32,956 bases of DNA from NCBI GenBank assembly GCA_009801015.1, contig VHZZ01000012.1, positions 375,352 through 408,307 on the forward strand. Direction: 5' to 3'. Below the pieces are notes generated by a model that made no database searches, was not told the origin of the DNA, and was given only the letters and a program-made list of their open reading frames with translations. This DNA comes from Silene noctiflora. Its lineage: Eukaryota; Streptophyta; Magnoliopsida; Caryophyllales; Caryophyllaceae. The translations under genes were made by a program, and so were the position numbers. How positions within the stretch are numbered: position 1 is the stretch's first letter; the number at the start of each line of letters is the position of its first letter. Below are positions 1 through 9,342 of the stretch, piece after piece.

Positions 1-122
1 TTTCAATAACAAGGCTCGAACGTTATATGTCAAAATATTTGGTAAATCAGTGAGACATTTGATATGTGTGATACTAAAATATATTCATTGATAAATATTT
101 TTATAAAATATGAGAAATATCT

Positions 123-290
123 TATGTAATCATACAAGTTTGAGCTGCTCGCGAGCTTTTCGAGTCGAGCCGGCCTTTGCTCGGCTTGATTCGTTAAGCT
201 CTCGAGCCGATTCCGAGCCCGAACCGAGATTTGACCGAGCCGATCTCGAGTAGCTCGCGAGCTGTCTCGTCTCATTAACACCCCTAATCT
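123..290. repeat. GC-rich CTCGAG/GAGCTCG-type dispersed repeat
   Basis: This is a GC-rich island in AT-rich surroundings, made of recurring gctcg, ctcgag and cgagc words and containing two copies of gctcgcgagct. It ends in cattaacacccctaatc, a kind of end I associate with small non-autonomous DNA elements of many dicots. The left boundary and a target duplication could not be fixed. The rest of positions 1-614 is AT-rich DNA in which I recognise no gene. Confidence 0.4.
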
Positions 291-614
291 TATCTACCTA
301 CTTAAATATTACTTGACCCGTCTTCGGCTTGTGACAGATATGCCCGTCCTCAATTTATACTATGTCCATAAAAATAGTAGCCGCCTTTAATTTGAGAGTT
401 TGGACCAAAAGAGATAGAAATAACATGGTAACAAATAATGGGACAGCTAATCTGATTGTCGTAACTCGTAAAATGATGATTCTTCAAATAATCTTAATTT
501 CTGTAATTTGTCCATACAAAAAAGAAGAAGATAGAAGAAGCAAAAACAATCACAAAATGCATGGTGTGCATTCCAATGATTATTTGTGACATTGAACCTG
601 ACTCTAAATATTAA

Positions 615-789
615 CACAAATTCTTATTGAAAACGGACACTATCCGTCACAAGTTGAAGACGGATAGTGCTCCTCTCACAATATGCAAGTGACACCAAAC
701 ATGGATGCTCTATTTTCCACTCACTTGTCCTCCCACTTGTTTTATTGTGAGAGAGACACTATCCGTCTTCAGCTTGTGCAGACGCTTTG
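615..789 (-). mobile_element. MULE-type MITE, family A copy 1
   Basis: This 175-bp element is flanked by a perfect 9-bp duplication, aaatattaa, at 606-614 and 790-798. It starts cacaaattcttattg and ends agacgctttg. Inside are long inverted arms built from GACGGATAGTG-type words, with a nested short palindrome (GACGGACACTATCCGTC-like) near one end. The 9-bp duplication points to the Mutator superfamily. It has no coding capacity, so it would depend on a transposase supplied elsewhere. It is the reverse orientation of the copies at 2023 and 11651. Confidence 0.85.
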
Positions 790-798
790 AAATATTAA

Positions 799-1180
799 AT
801 GGTCGGAGCTCTCCTAAATAAATCACAACACAAACGTGCATGACAGCATGACGAGTTGTACTATTTACCTCTAAATTAAAAGAAATTATAAAATAGACGA
901 ATTACAGCATAAAACCGTTTTTTAAATGACAAAATACAAACAAAAAAATGTATAATGATCTAAAATTTGTATATTAGATTAGTTAATGACGACAAGATAT
1001 GTTACCAGGTCTGAGTCAGACCCATATAGATGGAGGCGAGAGTCCCGTTTATAAATCCAACGAATTGATTTTGGGATGAAATTTTCTTGTACTTATAAAC
1101 TTACTTTCTACTCTGTATGTATGGGTGCGGCCCAAACTCGGTAATGTAACTTATTAGTTAAACCTTTATTCATTACTATC
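799..1180. other. AT-rich intergenic DNA, nothing recognised
   Basis: There is no convincing open frame, RNA gene or repeat boundary here. The stretch separates the first MITE from the SINE. Confidence 0.5.
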
Positions 1181-1196
1181 AATAATGAGATATTTA

Positions 1197-1304
1197 CGAG
1201 AACAAGAGCTAGCTCAAGTGGTAAGAGCTCTCTTACCCCAACCATTAAGTTGGGGGTTCGATTCTCACCCGCGACATAGTGTGCTCATTTGAACCATAAA
1301 AAAA
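1197..1304 (+). mobile_element. tRNA-derived SINE, copy 1
   Basis: This is a 108-bp element with RNA polymerase III promoter boxes: an A box (tagctcaagtgg, 1210-1221) and a B box (ggttcgattc, 1255-1264), followed by a short unrelated tail and an A-run. It is flanked by a perfect 16-bp direct repeat, aataatgagatattta, at 1181-1196 and 1305-1320. Long target duplications plus an A tail mean retroposition by a LINE-type machinery. A near-identical copy lies at 8928-9033. It is not a functional tRNA gene: there is no acceptor stem pairing, and the tail and flanking repeats fit a SINE. Confidence 0.85.
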
Positions 1305-1392
1305 AATAATGAGATATTTATGCTATTGTGATATTGCTATAAAAATCACTATAAAAATACAATCAATCTTACACGAAGTGACGTCTCACATA

Positions 1393-1554
1393 CTTCCTCC
1401 ATTGGGGTCTTGTTTGATTCGTCATTAAGAGGATATTAAAAATATATAACTTTTATAATTTTTGCAAATACGTAACTAACAATATTTAGCGCTTAAAACG
1501 CGCGTTGGCAAAAGTGAAAAAGTAAAGTGGTAGAGTGGAGTTGAATGGAGGAAG
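1393..1554. mobile_element. Stowaway-like (Tc1/mariner) MITE
   Basis: This 162-bp element has inverted ends, cttcctccatt on the left and aatggaggaag on the right, flanked on both sides by TA (1391-1392 and 1555-1556). A TA target duplication with CTYCCTCC-type ends is the hallmark of Stowaway elements. There is no open frame of interest inside. Confidence 0.8.
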
Positions 1555-1598
1555 TATAAGATAGTGGGGGCTAATATTTTTTTTTTCTTTTACTTAAT

Positions 1599-1710
1599 TT
1601 CAACTTATTTCAGTTTAGTTAAACTTTATTCAATTCAGTTCATCCTCGTTCAGTTCAGTTCAATCAGTCTAACTTTTCTCAGTCTAAAAGAACGGAGCCT
1701 AAAATTTTAG
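1599..1710. repeat. degenerate TTCAG/TTCAGTT-rich repeat
   Basis: This is a run of irregular cagtt/ttcag words (ttcagttcagttcaatc and variants) that ends near aagaacggagcc. It looks like the remnant of a short dispersed element with an internal minisatellite. The boundaries are uncertain. Positions 1711-2022 hold nothing else recognisable. Confidence 0.4.
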
Positions 1711-2022
1711 ACACATACAAAGAAAATACATAGCACAATTACTCTATCGTCGATTCTGCGTACACGACTACTTACCCGATAATACTTGGGCGATTTATTT
1801 GATTGAGTTTGTACAAAAATCCAAGGCGGGCTAGGAAGATTAAATTCACGTGCAGCCGCGTTAAAGCAAGTACAGTCGATAAGTTAGAATTACTAGCCAC
1901 GTTCAACTCGCGTCTCCTTCGCGTATCCTTCTGCTCTACTGTCATTTTTTGTCCTCTGCCAATCTCTCATAATTTCTTAGTTTTTTTATTCCACGTCTCA
2001 TCATTTTCTCCCTATGTCGTTA

Positions 2023-2211
2023 CAAAGCGTCTTGATTGTGACGGACACTATCCGTTACAAGCTGAAGACGGATAGCGTACCTTTCACAATAAAGCAAGTG
2101 GGAAAACAAGTGGATGGAAAATGGAGCATCCATATTTGGTGCCACTTGTATATTGTTAGAGGGACACTATCCGTCTTTAGCTTGTGATGGATAGTGTCCG
2201 TCGAATTTGTG
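2023..2211 (+). mobile_element. MULE-type MITE, family A copy 2
   Basis: This 189-bp copy begins caaagcgtcttg and ends cgaatttgtg. The flanking 9-mers atgtcgtta (2014-2022) and atgttattt (2212-2220) match at 6 of 9 positions, as expected for an old insertion. It has the family's nested palindromes at both ends (gacggacactatccg near the left, ggatagtgtccgtc near the right) and a central pair of cacttg/caagtg arms. Confidence 0.7.
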
Positions 2212-2355
2212 ATGTTATTTGTCCAATCCACCTCTTAATCTTTTATTTGTGACAACGATTAACATAAACAAATACTGTTATTAGTCTGCTAATATGTGGG
2301 AACCCACCTTATTAACAGATAAATCTATTTCCCTTTTCACCTACTTTTTCATCAC

Positions 2356-2476
2356 ATATTCTTATTGAAGACGGTGTTATCCGTCACAAACTGAAAACGA
2401 ATAATGCTCCTCTTACAATATGCAAGTGACACAAGCTATGGGGTGCTCCATTTTCCTCCCACTTGCCTTCTGACAA
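2356..2476 (-). mobile_element. MULE-type MITE, family A, truncated copy
   Basis: Only one end (cacatattcttattg) and the inner arm (tgcaagtgacac, then the ctcccacttgcc region) are present. The other terminal arm is missing, so no target duplication can be matched. It resembles the copy at 615-789 in the same orientation. Confidence 0.6.
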
Positions 2477-2479
2477 ACT

Positions 2480-3350
2480 TATGACATTAATCTTAAACAT
2501 AAACTTCATATGTAATCAGTATAATCGCGTTTTCGGTGGAGGATCAAGGGATTTAATTGAATCCCTACTAAAAAAAAGATAACACTAATACAATATTTAC
2601 ATCTTTTATTGTTACAGAGATACTCCTTTTTGAACACCAACCACCATTGTGTGACGATCCTCAATCAAAAGCATCATACCCGGACCACAAAAATAAGGAG
2701 GGATGATGGTCTAATAGACGAGAGACAAATTAAAAAGACTAGTGGTAGTAGGATGGCGGTCGGATGGTAGTCTCGGATTCTCCAATTAGGGTATTGGTTA
2801 TGACTGGTAAAACGTGGTTAGACCGTTCAAAGATGGTCAAAGGAGAACCATGTTTGAAGAAGGGTGGTGCAACTCTGATGGGTAAAAACAGAAGTGGCAC
2901 GTGAGGTATTGGCAATGGGACGTGCCTGAGACGAAATTTGAGAAAGAAGTCTATGCCTAGCCTAAGTACAATACGGTTCACCTAGTCACGACAAGCTCGG
3001 GCACCCTCAAAAAGTAAAGAAATAAGGTTAAAGTGAAGAAATGAGTAAGACATGCCTAGCACAACACGACACGACACAGATGACATGAAAAAGACTGTGC
3101 ATGGGCCGCCATAAACCACCTCCATGTGGCTAGACTGCGCCATTTTCTTCTCTAAATACAGTGAATCAACATAAAACCCGACCCGACACGATCCAACTTC
3201 ATCGATCTATTATGATCGAGGAGGATTAAAACTCACTCAATTAATTCTCTTAACTTTGTCCAAAAAGTTTTAACCTTACACCAAAAGTAGAAAACATGTC
3301 GGTGGCTTTTGACTATTTTTACCAAACACCCCAATTATTTAATCACAAAT
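2480..3350. other. intergenic DNA without recognised gene
   Basis: A modest open frame on the minus strand (2739-2981) has no recognisable domain, and its composition does not look selected. Around 3060-3200 there are acacgacacgacac and cccgacccgacacg words, typical of a degenerate dispersed repeat. I see no structural RNA. Confidence 0.4.
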
Positions 3351-3353
3351 ACT

Positions 3354-3400
3354 CTTTATTATTTAATTATTTAATTATTTAATTATTTAATTATTTGATT
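3354..3400. repeat. (ATTTAATT)n microsatellite
   Basis: About five to six tandem copies of the 8-mer atttaatt lie roughly 105 bp upstream of the extensin-like start codon, so within its presumed promoter. Copy number at such a repeat is likely to vary between individuals. Confidence 0.9.
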
Positions 3401-3506
3401 TATTTTCTCCAACATTATTTAACAATAATAAATACTCCACTCCTCCTACACTCCCACACTCTCATTCTCTCCCACTTCTCTCTACCACTTCCTTCTCTCT
3501 CTAAAA

Positions 3507-4100
3507 ATGGAAAAACGCCGGCGAAAACAACCACCGTCCACTCTCTCTCCTCACCGCAACAACCACCACCATACACTCTCTCTCCTCGCCGTGACACTAC
3601 TCCTCCTCGTCATCAACCACCTCCCCACCACAACAGCCAACTTCCACGCCGTCGCCAACTACGAAGTAGCTTGCGAAATGTGCAACACTTGCCAACCCTG
3701 CCCTGTCGCGTACTCCTCTCCACCACCGCCGTCACCTCCACCGCCATCACCACCACCTGTGACTCCATCCGGCGGATGTCCTCCACCGCCGTCGCCGTCT
3801 TCCGGCGGTAGTAGTTCGCCATACTACTACTCCTCTCCACCACCGCCGTATACGCCTTCTACTACTCCTAGCTATTCATATCCGCCGCCGTCTGGCGGCG
3901 GAAGCAGTGGTGGAGGTGGCGGTGGATATTATTATCAGCCGCCGTATAGGTATGGGTCGGTCCCACCACCGCCGAACCCAATAGTACCGTATTTTCCGTT
4001 TTATTATCATAGCCCGCCACCGCCAAATTCCGGTTTTACCCCTCGTGTTAATTTCATTTTTCCCGCTTTTTTGGTTTTATTTGGTTTATTCCTCGTGTAA
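3507..4100 (+). CDS. extensin-like hydroxyproline-rich cell-surface protein
   Basis: This is a 197-aa intronless reading frame. It has a basic, His-rich N-terminus, a hydrophobic signal segment (about residues 24-40) with likely cleavage near TTTA-NF, and a four-cysteine motif C-X2-C-X2-C-X2-C at 56-65. A Ser-Pro-rich middle follows with several SPPPP blocks (about 70-110, again near 118 and 170) and YYYSSPPPP. Next comes a Gly-rich linker, and the C-terminus is hydrophobic (about 182-197) and ends without charged residues, like a GPI-anchor signal. SPPPP blocks are prolyl-hydroxylated and arabinosylated in extensins, and tyrosines can cross-link, so a wall or plasma-membrane surface role is likely. 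The SPPPP blocks are few, so it is a short extensin-like or LRX-tail-like protein and not a classical extensin. The start is chosen because it precedes the only good signal segment. The leader is strongly CT-rich (3436-3500). Confidence 0.85.
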   Translation: MEKRRRKQPPSTLSPHRNNHHHTLSLLAVTLLLLVINHLPTTTANFHAVANYEVACEMCNTCQPCPVAYSSPPPPSPPPPSPPPVTPSGGCPPPPSPSSGGSSSPYYYSSPPPPYTPSTTPSYSYPPPSGGGSSGGGGGGYYYQPPYRYGSVPPPPNPIVPYFPFYYHSPPPPNSGFTPRVNFIFPAFLVLFGLFLV

Positions 4101-4138
4101 ATTTTATGAATAGATAAATCAATTTGTCTCTCGTGAAA

Positions 4139-4208
4139 CCGCTTTACACTTGAAAAAATATTTAAAAAACCCGTTTTACGTAAATTCTTGTAAGACAATG
4201 TAAAGCGG
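4139..4208. repeat. short perfect inverted repeat in the 3' flank of the extensin-like gene
   Basis: CCGCTTTACA at 4139-4148 is the exact reverse complement of TGTAAAGCGG at 4199-4208, so transcript from either strand could form a 10-bp stem. Further copies of the inner words (ccgtttta, aaattcttgt, gtaagac) follow at 4240-4270. This suggests a small degenerate MITE in the 3' untranslated region, not a designed terminator. Confidence 0.45.
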
Positions 4209-4289
4209 AATTATAAACAAAAAAATTGGTTAAAAAAAGTCCGTTTTATACAAATTCTTGTGTAAGACGACTTAATAAAATTAGTTGGA

Positions 4290-4666
4290 AACTTGGAGGG
4301 ATAGAAAGGTAAATTTCAAAGAGGTGGAAAAGTTAGTTAATAGATCTGGTGATGAATTATTGAGCTAATGCCCGTGGTGAAATGACTAAAATGCCCTTAG
4401 CTCGGGATCCTAGGTGCGGAAAAAAAGGGAGGGGCTTTTTGGGCATTGAAAAAAGGAGTGTGATTCTCTTATTCAATCACATGGTCTGTTGGCAAAGCTT
4501 TGTAATTTGATGTACGATTATTATTACTGTTATTATTTACTTTTAATAATTTTAATTAGGGTTTAATTATGTATTAATTTAACTTTTATAGTAATTGTAA
4601 AACATTCAGATTACTATATATATATATATATTCGATATTTCATTATTTTGCTCCGGTGCATTCTAT
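4290..4666. other. intergenic DNA, nothing recognised
   Basis: This is AT-rich sequence that ends in an (AT)n run at 4615-4631. I see no coding frame or RNA. Confidence 0.5.
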
Positions 4667-4675
4667 ATATATTTG

Positions 4676-4843
4676 TCAGAAGCTCTTACTTAAGACGGAT
4701 AGTGACATTCTCACACAAATGCAAGTGGGAGGCAAGTGGGTATATCCATTTTCCACCCACTTGTCTCTCACTTGCATTTGTATGAGAGGTCACTATCCGT
4801 CTTAAGCTTAAGACGGATAGTAATCGTCTTAAATAAGAATTTG
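4676..4843. mobile_element. MULE-type MITE, family A-related subfamily
   Basis: This 168-bp hairpin element has a left end, tcagaagctcttacttaagacgg, that is inverted as tcgtcttaaataagaatttg on the right. The long inner arms pair around cacttgtctctcacttg. The flanks atatatttg (4667-4675) and taatatttg (4844-4852) match at 7 of 9 positions. It shares the GACGGATAGTG core with the other copies but has aagctta at its inner turn, so it is a related subfamily. Confidence 0.65.
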
Positions 4844-4852
4844 TAATATTTG

Positions 4853-5271
4853 TTGTAGATCGCTTTTACCTGGTGTCGCTAGCACTTATGATTTGTAATA
4901 GTGATTGAAAGCATTCCGTAATAACTAAATTACGTATTAGTGTGCTTCCGATCAACATAATTCGACTCAAATAGTCGTTTCTTAAGATTTCGTGGACTGG
5001 TAGGTCGAGTCCGCTATTTATTTATGACGAAAAGATACTTAAAAATGAAACTTTACAGGAATAAAAATGGAATTTAATTTATGAATTAATAAAAAATGAA
5101 ATCGTACCGTTGTTAGGTCGGCCATGTAATTAGGTATGTAGGACCTTGTGCATGAATGTTGCACTCACATTACGTTTTATCTTGTTCCATATCAGCCATT
5201 CGTTTTCTACTTGATTGTGTTATCTTGATCACACTAGTGTAAGCCACTATAGTAGGTATAGCTTGTTTGCA
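4853..5271. other. intergenic DNA, nothing recognised
   Basis: I find no gene, RNA or clear repeat in this AT-rich stretch. Confidence 0.5.
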
Positions 5272-5280
5272 TTAGGATAA

Positions 5281-5331
5281 CCGACCGTCTTGTCTGTGAC
5301 GGAATAGTGTCGTCACAAATGAAAATTTGTG
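5281..5331 (+). mobile_element. MULE-type MITE, family A, 51-bp minimal copy
   Basis: Only the two termini of the family remain, joined by a small palindromic core: ccgaccgtcttgtctgtgac, then tgtcgtcac, then gaaaatttgtg. The flanks ttaggataa (5272-5280) and ttaggagaa (5332-5340) match at 8 of 9 positions, so this appears to be a bounded, internally deleted element and not a random resemblance. It is among the shortest transposon derivatives in the window. Confidence 0.7.
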
Positions 5332-5340
5332 TTAGGAGAA

Positions 5341-5900
5341 TTACCATCTGCTCGTATAATTACCTGCTCGTCTTATCGTCTACATAATCTTTTGTATCTA
5401 CATTATGGGGTCAATTGATGTTTACGTAAAGCAATTCAGAATGTCGGAGGACACTCGTGACGAGTTTCTTATTGTTATAAAGTAATCAAATTTCTCATCA
5501 TTTTATAATATTTTTCGCTTATGTATACATCAGTACTCGTTTTTTTTGTTTTCAAATGAGCGTACTGAGATCAAATTCAGTCATGATTTTATTGTAATTT
5601 TGTATTACTATTTATAGTTGAAACTTGAAAGTGGCAGCGTGGGCATAAATCTAATCTAAAGTACTCTGCAAAAGCAGAAAAGCAAACCACAACCTTACCA
5701 GTTACCACTTCCGTTCAGACTTTTCTGATACTCGGACCAATTTATCGCAAATTCAATCTTCATTACAATCGCGATTTATAATTTATTAAATCGAATTGTA
5801 TACATTTTTCAAATTATACATGACGGATTTTTGAAATTCGAAACGAATTCGGTAGGATGTACATACTCCTAGTTGTTACACAGTGCATCACAATAACCTA
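5341..5900. other. intergenic DNA, nothing recognised
   Basis: This AT-rich stretch has no convincing open frame. No repeat ends could be paired. Confidence 0.45.
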
Positions 5901-5904
5901 TAGT

Positions 5905-6175
5905 GCCATGCTCAGCCCAGCCTGGCCCGCCTAAAGTAGCCGTTATTTTCTTCTTCTTTCTCTTCTTATTTTTTATTTTAAAAAAGAAACAAATATATAT
6001 ATATATATACCAAACCCGCCAGACCCAACCCGCCCTCCATTTAGTGCTTGGCCCGGGCTAGACAAACCAGGCCCAACCCACCCTCCATTTAGTGCCGAGC
6101 CTGGGCTACACCACCATAGCCCGGCCCATGTCCAGCCCGCACCGGACCGGCCCAAACACACAGCCCTACTAACAT
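5905..6175 (-). repeat. GCCCGG-rich dispersed repeat with internal 48-bp duplication
   Basis: This GC-rich block is made of gcccggcc, acccgcc and cccaaccc words, reading on the minus strand as GGGCTGTGTGTTTGGGCC and similar. Inside it, a unit ending in ctccatttagtgc occurs twice, with starts at about 6023 and 6071. A (TA)n run precedes it at 5995-6009. It looks like a degenerate non-autonomous element with a minisatellite core, and the GC-rich open frame on the minus strand is a by-product. Confidence 0.5.
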
Positions 6176-6255
6176 AACTACAAGAAGTATTGAGGTAGAG
6201 AGGTGTTGTTTTCAGAAAACGTGGCATGTATGGCAAATCATGTGTATTAAATTAA

Positions 6256-6441
6256 CACAAATTCACAAATTCTCATCATAGACGGACACTATCCGTCTAA
6301 ATCTTCAGACGGATAATGTCTCTCTCACAAAACGTAAGTGGCCGGATCGTGCAAGTGGGTAGGAAATAAATACACCTTATTTATCCTCTCATTTATATTT
6401 TGTGAGAGAGTCACTATCCGTCTTCAACTTTATAAAACCCG
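6256..6441 (-). mobile_element. MULE-type MITE, family A copy 4
   Basis: This 186-bp copy is flanked by a perfect 9-bp duplication, ttaaattaa, at 6247-6255 and 6442-6450. It starts cacaaattcacaaattc, carries gacggacactatccgtc near the left end, and has paired inner arms around aagtggccgg and ctctcatttat. It is in the reverse orientation, like the copy at 615-789. Confidence 0.85.
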
Positions 6442-6646
6442 TTAAATTAAATTTGGCTGAATTTGAGAGCTATAGTATATCACTTACGTTTTGTCCATAA
6501 ACCCACCCACCATATTAAAGGGTGGGGACCTAAGAGGTCTCCCTGTCAACTTTGCGTCGCCTTTTGTCAATTATTCCGTCGACCATGTGCCCAAAGAGTA
6601 GCTCCAATTATACACAAACGGAAGTATACAACACTACTCTTCTTCG

Positions 6647-7346
6647 CAGTGGCGGTTCTAATGGGGGTGTAGGGGTGCACCTGCATCCCCTTTGTTCTGA
6701 AATATTTACAATTTAGTTTTAATAAGATTCATAAAATGTCCGTAATGTAGTGGTTAGATACTTAGTTTTTATTGTTTTGGTCATTAGTTCAATTCCTATG
6801 GCTGACATTTTTGCACTTTTATCTCATTTAGCTATAAATTATGACTACAATGTTATTTAATGCCTACGTTTTAGTCATTCATTTCAGATTTGTATTAGTT
6901 ATAAAATCGTTCTATTATTTTTGTTATTTTTTTTGGTAATTTCATCAATTTTTATATAAAATTGATGTTAAGGAAATCAAGAGTTAAACTTGTAGTTTTA
7001 ATGCCGTGACTTTCAAATATCCTCTTATTTATTATATTTACGATAAAATATTAAATATATGTACTCAAATATCTATTGCAATTAATTAACATAAACAAAA
7101 ATATCATATTATTGGATTACAGTTATTTNGATTATATTATAAACCGTACTCTTTTCACATTAAAGAGCTATATACTTATAAATTTATACAAAGTATTTTT
7201 TTTTTGTACCTACTCGAATTATTTGGATCAATTTTTTTTATTATTTTTTTAATCCCAAGAATTTTTGTGTTTAAATTTTAGTTTATGTCGCCGAAATCAT
7301 TGTTAAGTTTTTGCACCCCTATGATGAAATCCTAGAATCGCCCTTG
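6647..7346. mobile_element. hAT-type non-autonomous DNA transposon (700 bp)
   Basis: A perfect 8-bp duplication, cttcttcg, flanks the element at 6639-6646 and 7347-7354. The ends are imperfect inverted repeats: cagtggcggttctaatggg on the left, and the complement of ctagaatcgcccttg on the right, with a shared gtaggggtgca/tgcacccctat part about 25-35 bp in. An 8-bp duplication and CAGTGGCGG-type ends fit hAT. The interior is AT-rich, non-coding and contains an N at 7129. Confidence 0.8.
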
Positions 7347-7354
7347 CTTCTTCG

Positions 7355-8300
7355 TCCAGCCTTCTAAAACGATCTCGGGTTTTAATGGGCTCGAGATTGT
7401 CTCGGAAATTTAATTATGTTAAACTCGTCGCTCGTTCATTTTAATTGATATATCGTACTATTACCTTAAGATTTTGGTTGAGATTGTTTTATCTATCGGT
7501 ACGAGAATATCATGCATGTGCAACAAGTGAATAGAAATTATAAACGTAATTACATGATTATTGCATATCGGATACCAACCTGGCATAGTTAATGGTTTGT
7601 CTAGTATGATGTCCTGTTCATGTGCCTCACTTTTCATGCATTTATTTATATTTTATTAATATATAATTTCGTATGATCATGTCGATTTGGGTGTCCCAAT
7701 TTATTTCTTCACATTGTAATTATAATTTAGAATTTAATTAAAAAATCATGATTTAAGAAAAGATAATAATTTAATAGGAAAATTTCGTTTATTCCCTTAT
7801 GTAAGTAGATGGAGTTTGGAGGGAAAATTTTTGGTCGGTATAATTTTCCTCCTCACTACTTAAATAATCGAATAAACGTTACTCGTATGTAATTCCGTGT
7901 ATGTGTACATATTCATTTTTCACAATTTCAGCGCGAATATTATCATTGTCCTCTTCGAGGTATCAAGTTAAACACGACCCGGCCTTCTAAATCAGGTCAT
8001 CGGAGAGCAGAGATCTCCCTTCTCCACTGCTCCGAATTAAGTTCTGCTGTTTCGAAGATTGGGCGGCCCAGCTAAAGAACCGACGGACCGTTTGAACTAA
8101 ATTTTTGATTGGGCCAAGTTTGAAAGTAATGGGCTGGATCATGTGTGTTAATTTTGGGGATTCAGGCCCAAACTGAGATGGAATCCTAGTGGATAATAAT
8201 ATCGACACACGTAATAGCTGAATACCAACCGTATGTCACGCACATTGGATACCATACATAAATGCAACTGTGTATAACGTATGTGGTCTACATTCTACAA
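7355..8300. other. intergenic DNA with an unrecognised minus-strand frame
   Basis: The region is mostly AT-rich. Around 7980-8200 the composition is more coding-like, and a minus-strand frame of 73 codons exists, with gggcccaa-type words on either side of it. I recognise no protein family and would not call a gene. Confidence 0.35.
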
Positions 8301-8306
8301 TAGCAT

Positions 8307-8370
8307 GTCCCGTGAGAGACCGTCTCTCACTAATTTAGTAAGAGACATAATAGGAAAATAGAAAAAGTAG
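8307..8370. repeat. GAGACCGTCTCTCAC-type repeat fragment
   Basis: The palindromic word gagagaccgtctctc, followed by actaatttagtaagagac, recurs in related form at 12795-12830 (gagagactgtctcccac, actaaattagtgggagac). This suggests two fragments of one small hairpin element family. Ends and target duplications could not be set. Confidence 0.45.
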
Positions 8371-8417
8371 TGGGTCCGGAATGATCACAAATGATCAGCG
8401 TTCCTGTTTCATGAAAT

Positions 8418-8788
8418 GCACATAATATCCTTCAAGTTTGACATTTTTTTCCGAAATACTCAATTTTTTATTCCGGAAAATTTTATGAGCTCATAACTCG
8501 TGTTTACGAGTTCATAATGTCGAGTTCCGAGCTCGTGACCAAGAGATATGGTTACTTAAAGTTTGTTCGGTCCAAAAAACTTTGACATACGAAAACTTCT
8601 AGTCACGGGATCCAAATACGACATTTTTTTTGTCAAATCGTAATTCTTAGAAAGATAATCGATTTGGAAAAAAAATTGTCACTTTCTGAACTCGTAATCA
8701 CGAGTTATGACCTTTTAAAGTTTTCCGGAAAAAAATTTGGTGATTTCGAGCAAATTGGCAAACTTCAGAGTACCGCATGCATTATGCG
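8418..8788. repeat. foldback element with ~100-bp inverted arms
   Basis: The left arm (8418-8518) and the right arm (8687-8788) are imperfect reverse complements. Shared words in order are gcacataat/gcataatg, ttcaagtttg/ctgaagtttgcc, tttttttccg, ccggaaaa, tcataactcgtg and acgagttca. The palindromes actcgtgtttacgagt and ctcgtaatcacgag sit at the inner ends. The roughly 170-bp loop is unique. I found no clean target duplication, so the superfamily is open. Confidence 0.6.
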
Positions 8789-8927
8789 TTATATTTAAGA
8801 CTAAATCACTTTACGTAGAGACGTTATCACCAAAAATATTGAATTTATCGTAAAAGGTTCATTTGAAAAACACAGTAAAATATTGTAGACAAACTTAAAT
8901 TCCGGTTTTAGACAATTGGAAGACATT

Positions 8928-9033
8928 GAGAACAAGAGCTAACTCAAGTGGCAAGAGCTCTCTTACCCCGATCATGAAGTTGGGGGTTCGATTCTCACCC
9001 GCGACATAGTGCGCTCATTTGAACCAAAAAAAA
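8928..9033 (+). mobile_element. tRNA-derived SINE, copy 2
   Basis: The body is nearly the same as at 1197-1304, with an A box (taactcaagtgg, 8940-8951), a B box (ggttcgattc, 8985-8994) and an A-run at the 3' end. The flanking direct repeat is agacaattggaagacatt (8910-8927) against agacaataggaagacatt (9034-9051), one mismatch in 18. The two copies differ at only a handful of positions, which suggests fairly recent activity of the family. Confidence 0.85.
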
Positions 9034-9170
9034 AGACAATAGGAAGACATTTCGCTTTTTTTTGAAGGTGAGGAGAACTACATCGTGCAATTTCATTGCT
9101 AACAGAATACAAACATCAATCTTGATTATTAACCCTCGTAATGGTGATCCTATGCAGATTGGCAAACAAC

Positions 9171-9342
9171 CAGTGGTGGAGCTAGGGGGGCTAGCAGGGG
9201 CGGCCGCCCTCCTGGCGGTTGAATTTTTCGAAGTTTTTAGTTAAATTTTTTGAATTTTTTCCGAGTGTCCCTTATATTATTAACCATCCGCCCCCTCTAA
9301 AAATTTTCGCGCCCCTGAACTCAAATCCTGACTCCGTCACTG
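9171..9342. mobile_element. hAT-type MITE (172 bp)
   Basis: A perfect 8-bp duplication, caaacaac, lies at 9163-9170 and 9343-9350. The ends are inverted: cagtggtggagctagg on the left, and the right end reads as cagtgacggagtcagg on the other strand. It is non-coding; the short open frame that enters it is accidental. Confidence 0.85.

Noticed and set aside
1197-1304. tRNA gene
   Set aside because: The A and B boxes are present, but the sequence does not close an acceptor stem, it carries an A tail and it is bounded by a 16-bp target duplication. A SINE explains all of this.
1803-2075. 90-codon plus-strand frame
   Set aside because: It has no recognisable domain and runs into the MULE-type MITE at 2023. 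Its composition matches the intergenic surroundings.
3395-3811. 138-codon plus-strand frame overlapping the extensin-like gene
   Set aside because: It is a shifted frame of a CT-rich coding region. The chosen frame alone gives a signal segment, SPPPP blocks and a GPI-like tail.
5973-6236. Gly/Trp-rich minus-strand frame
   Set aside because: It comes from the GCCCGG-rich repeat with a 48-bp duplication.
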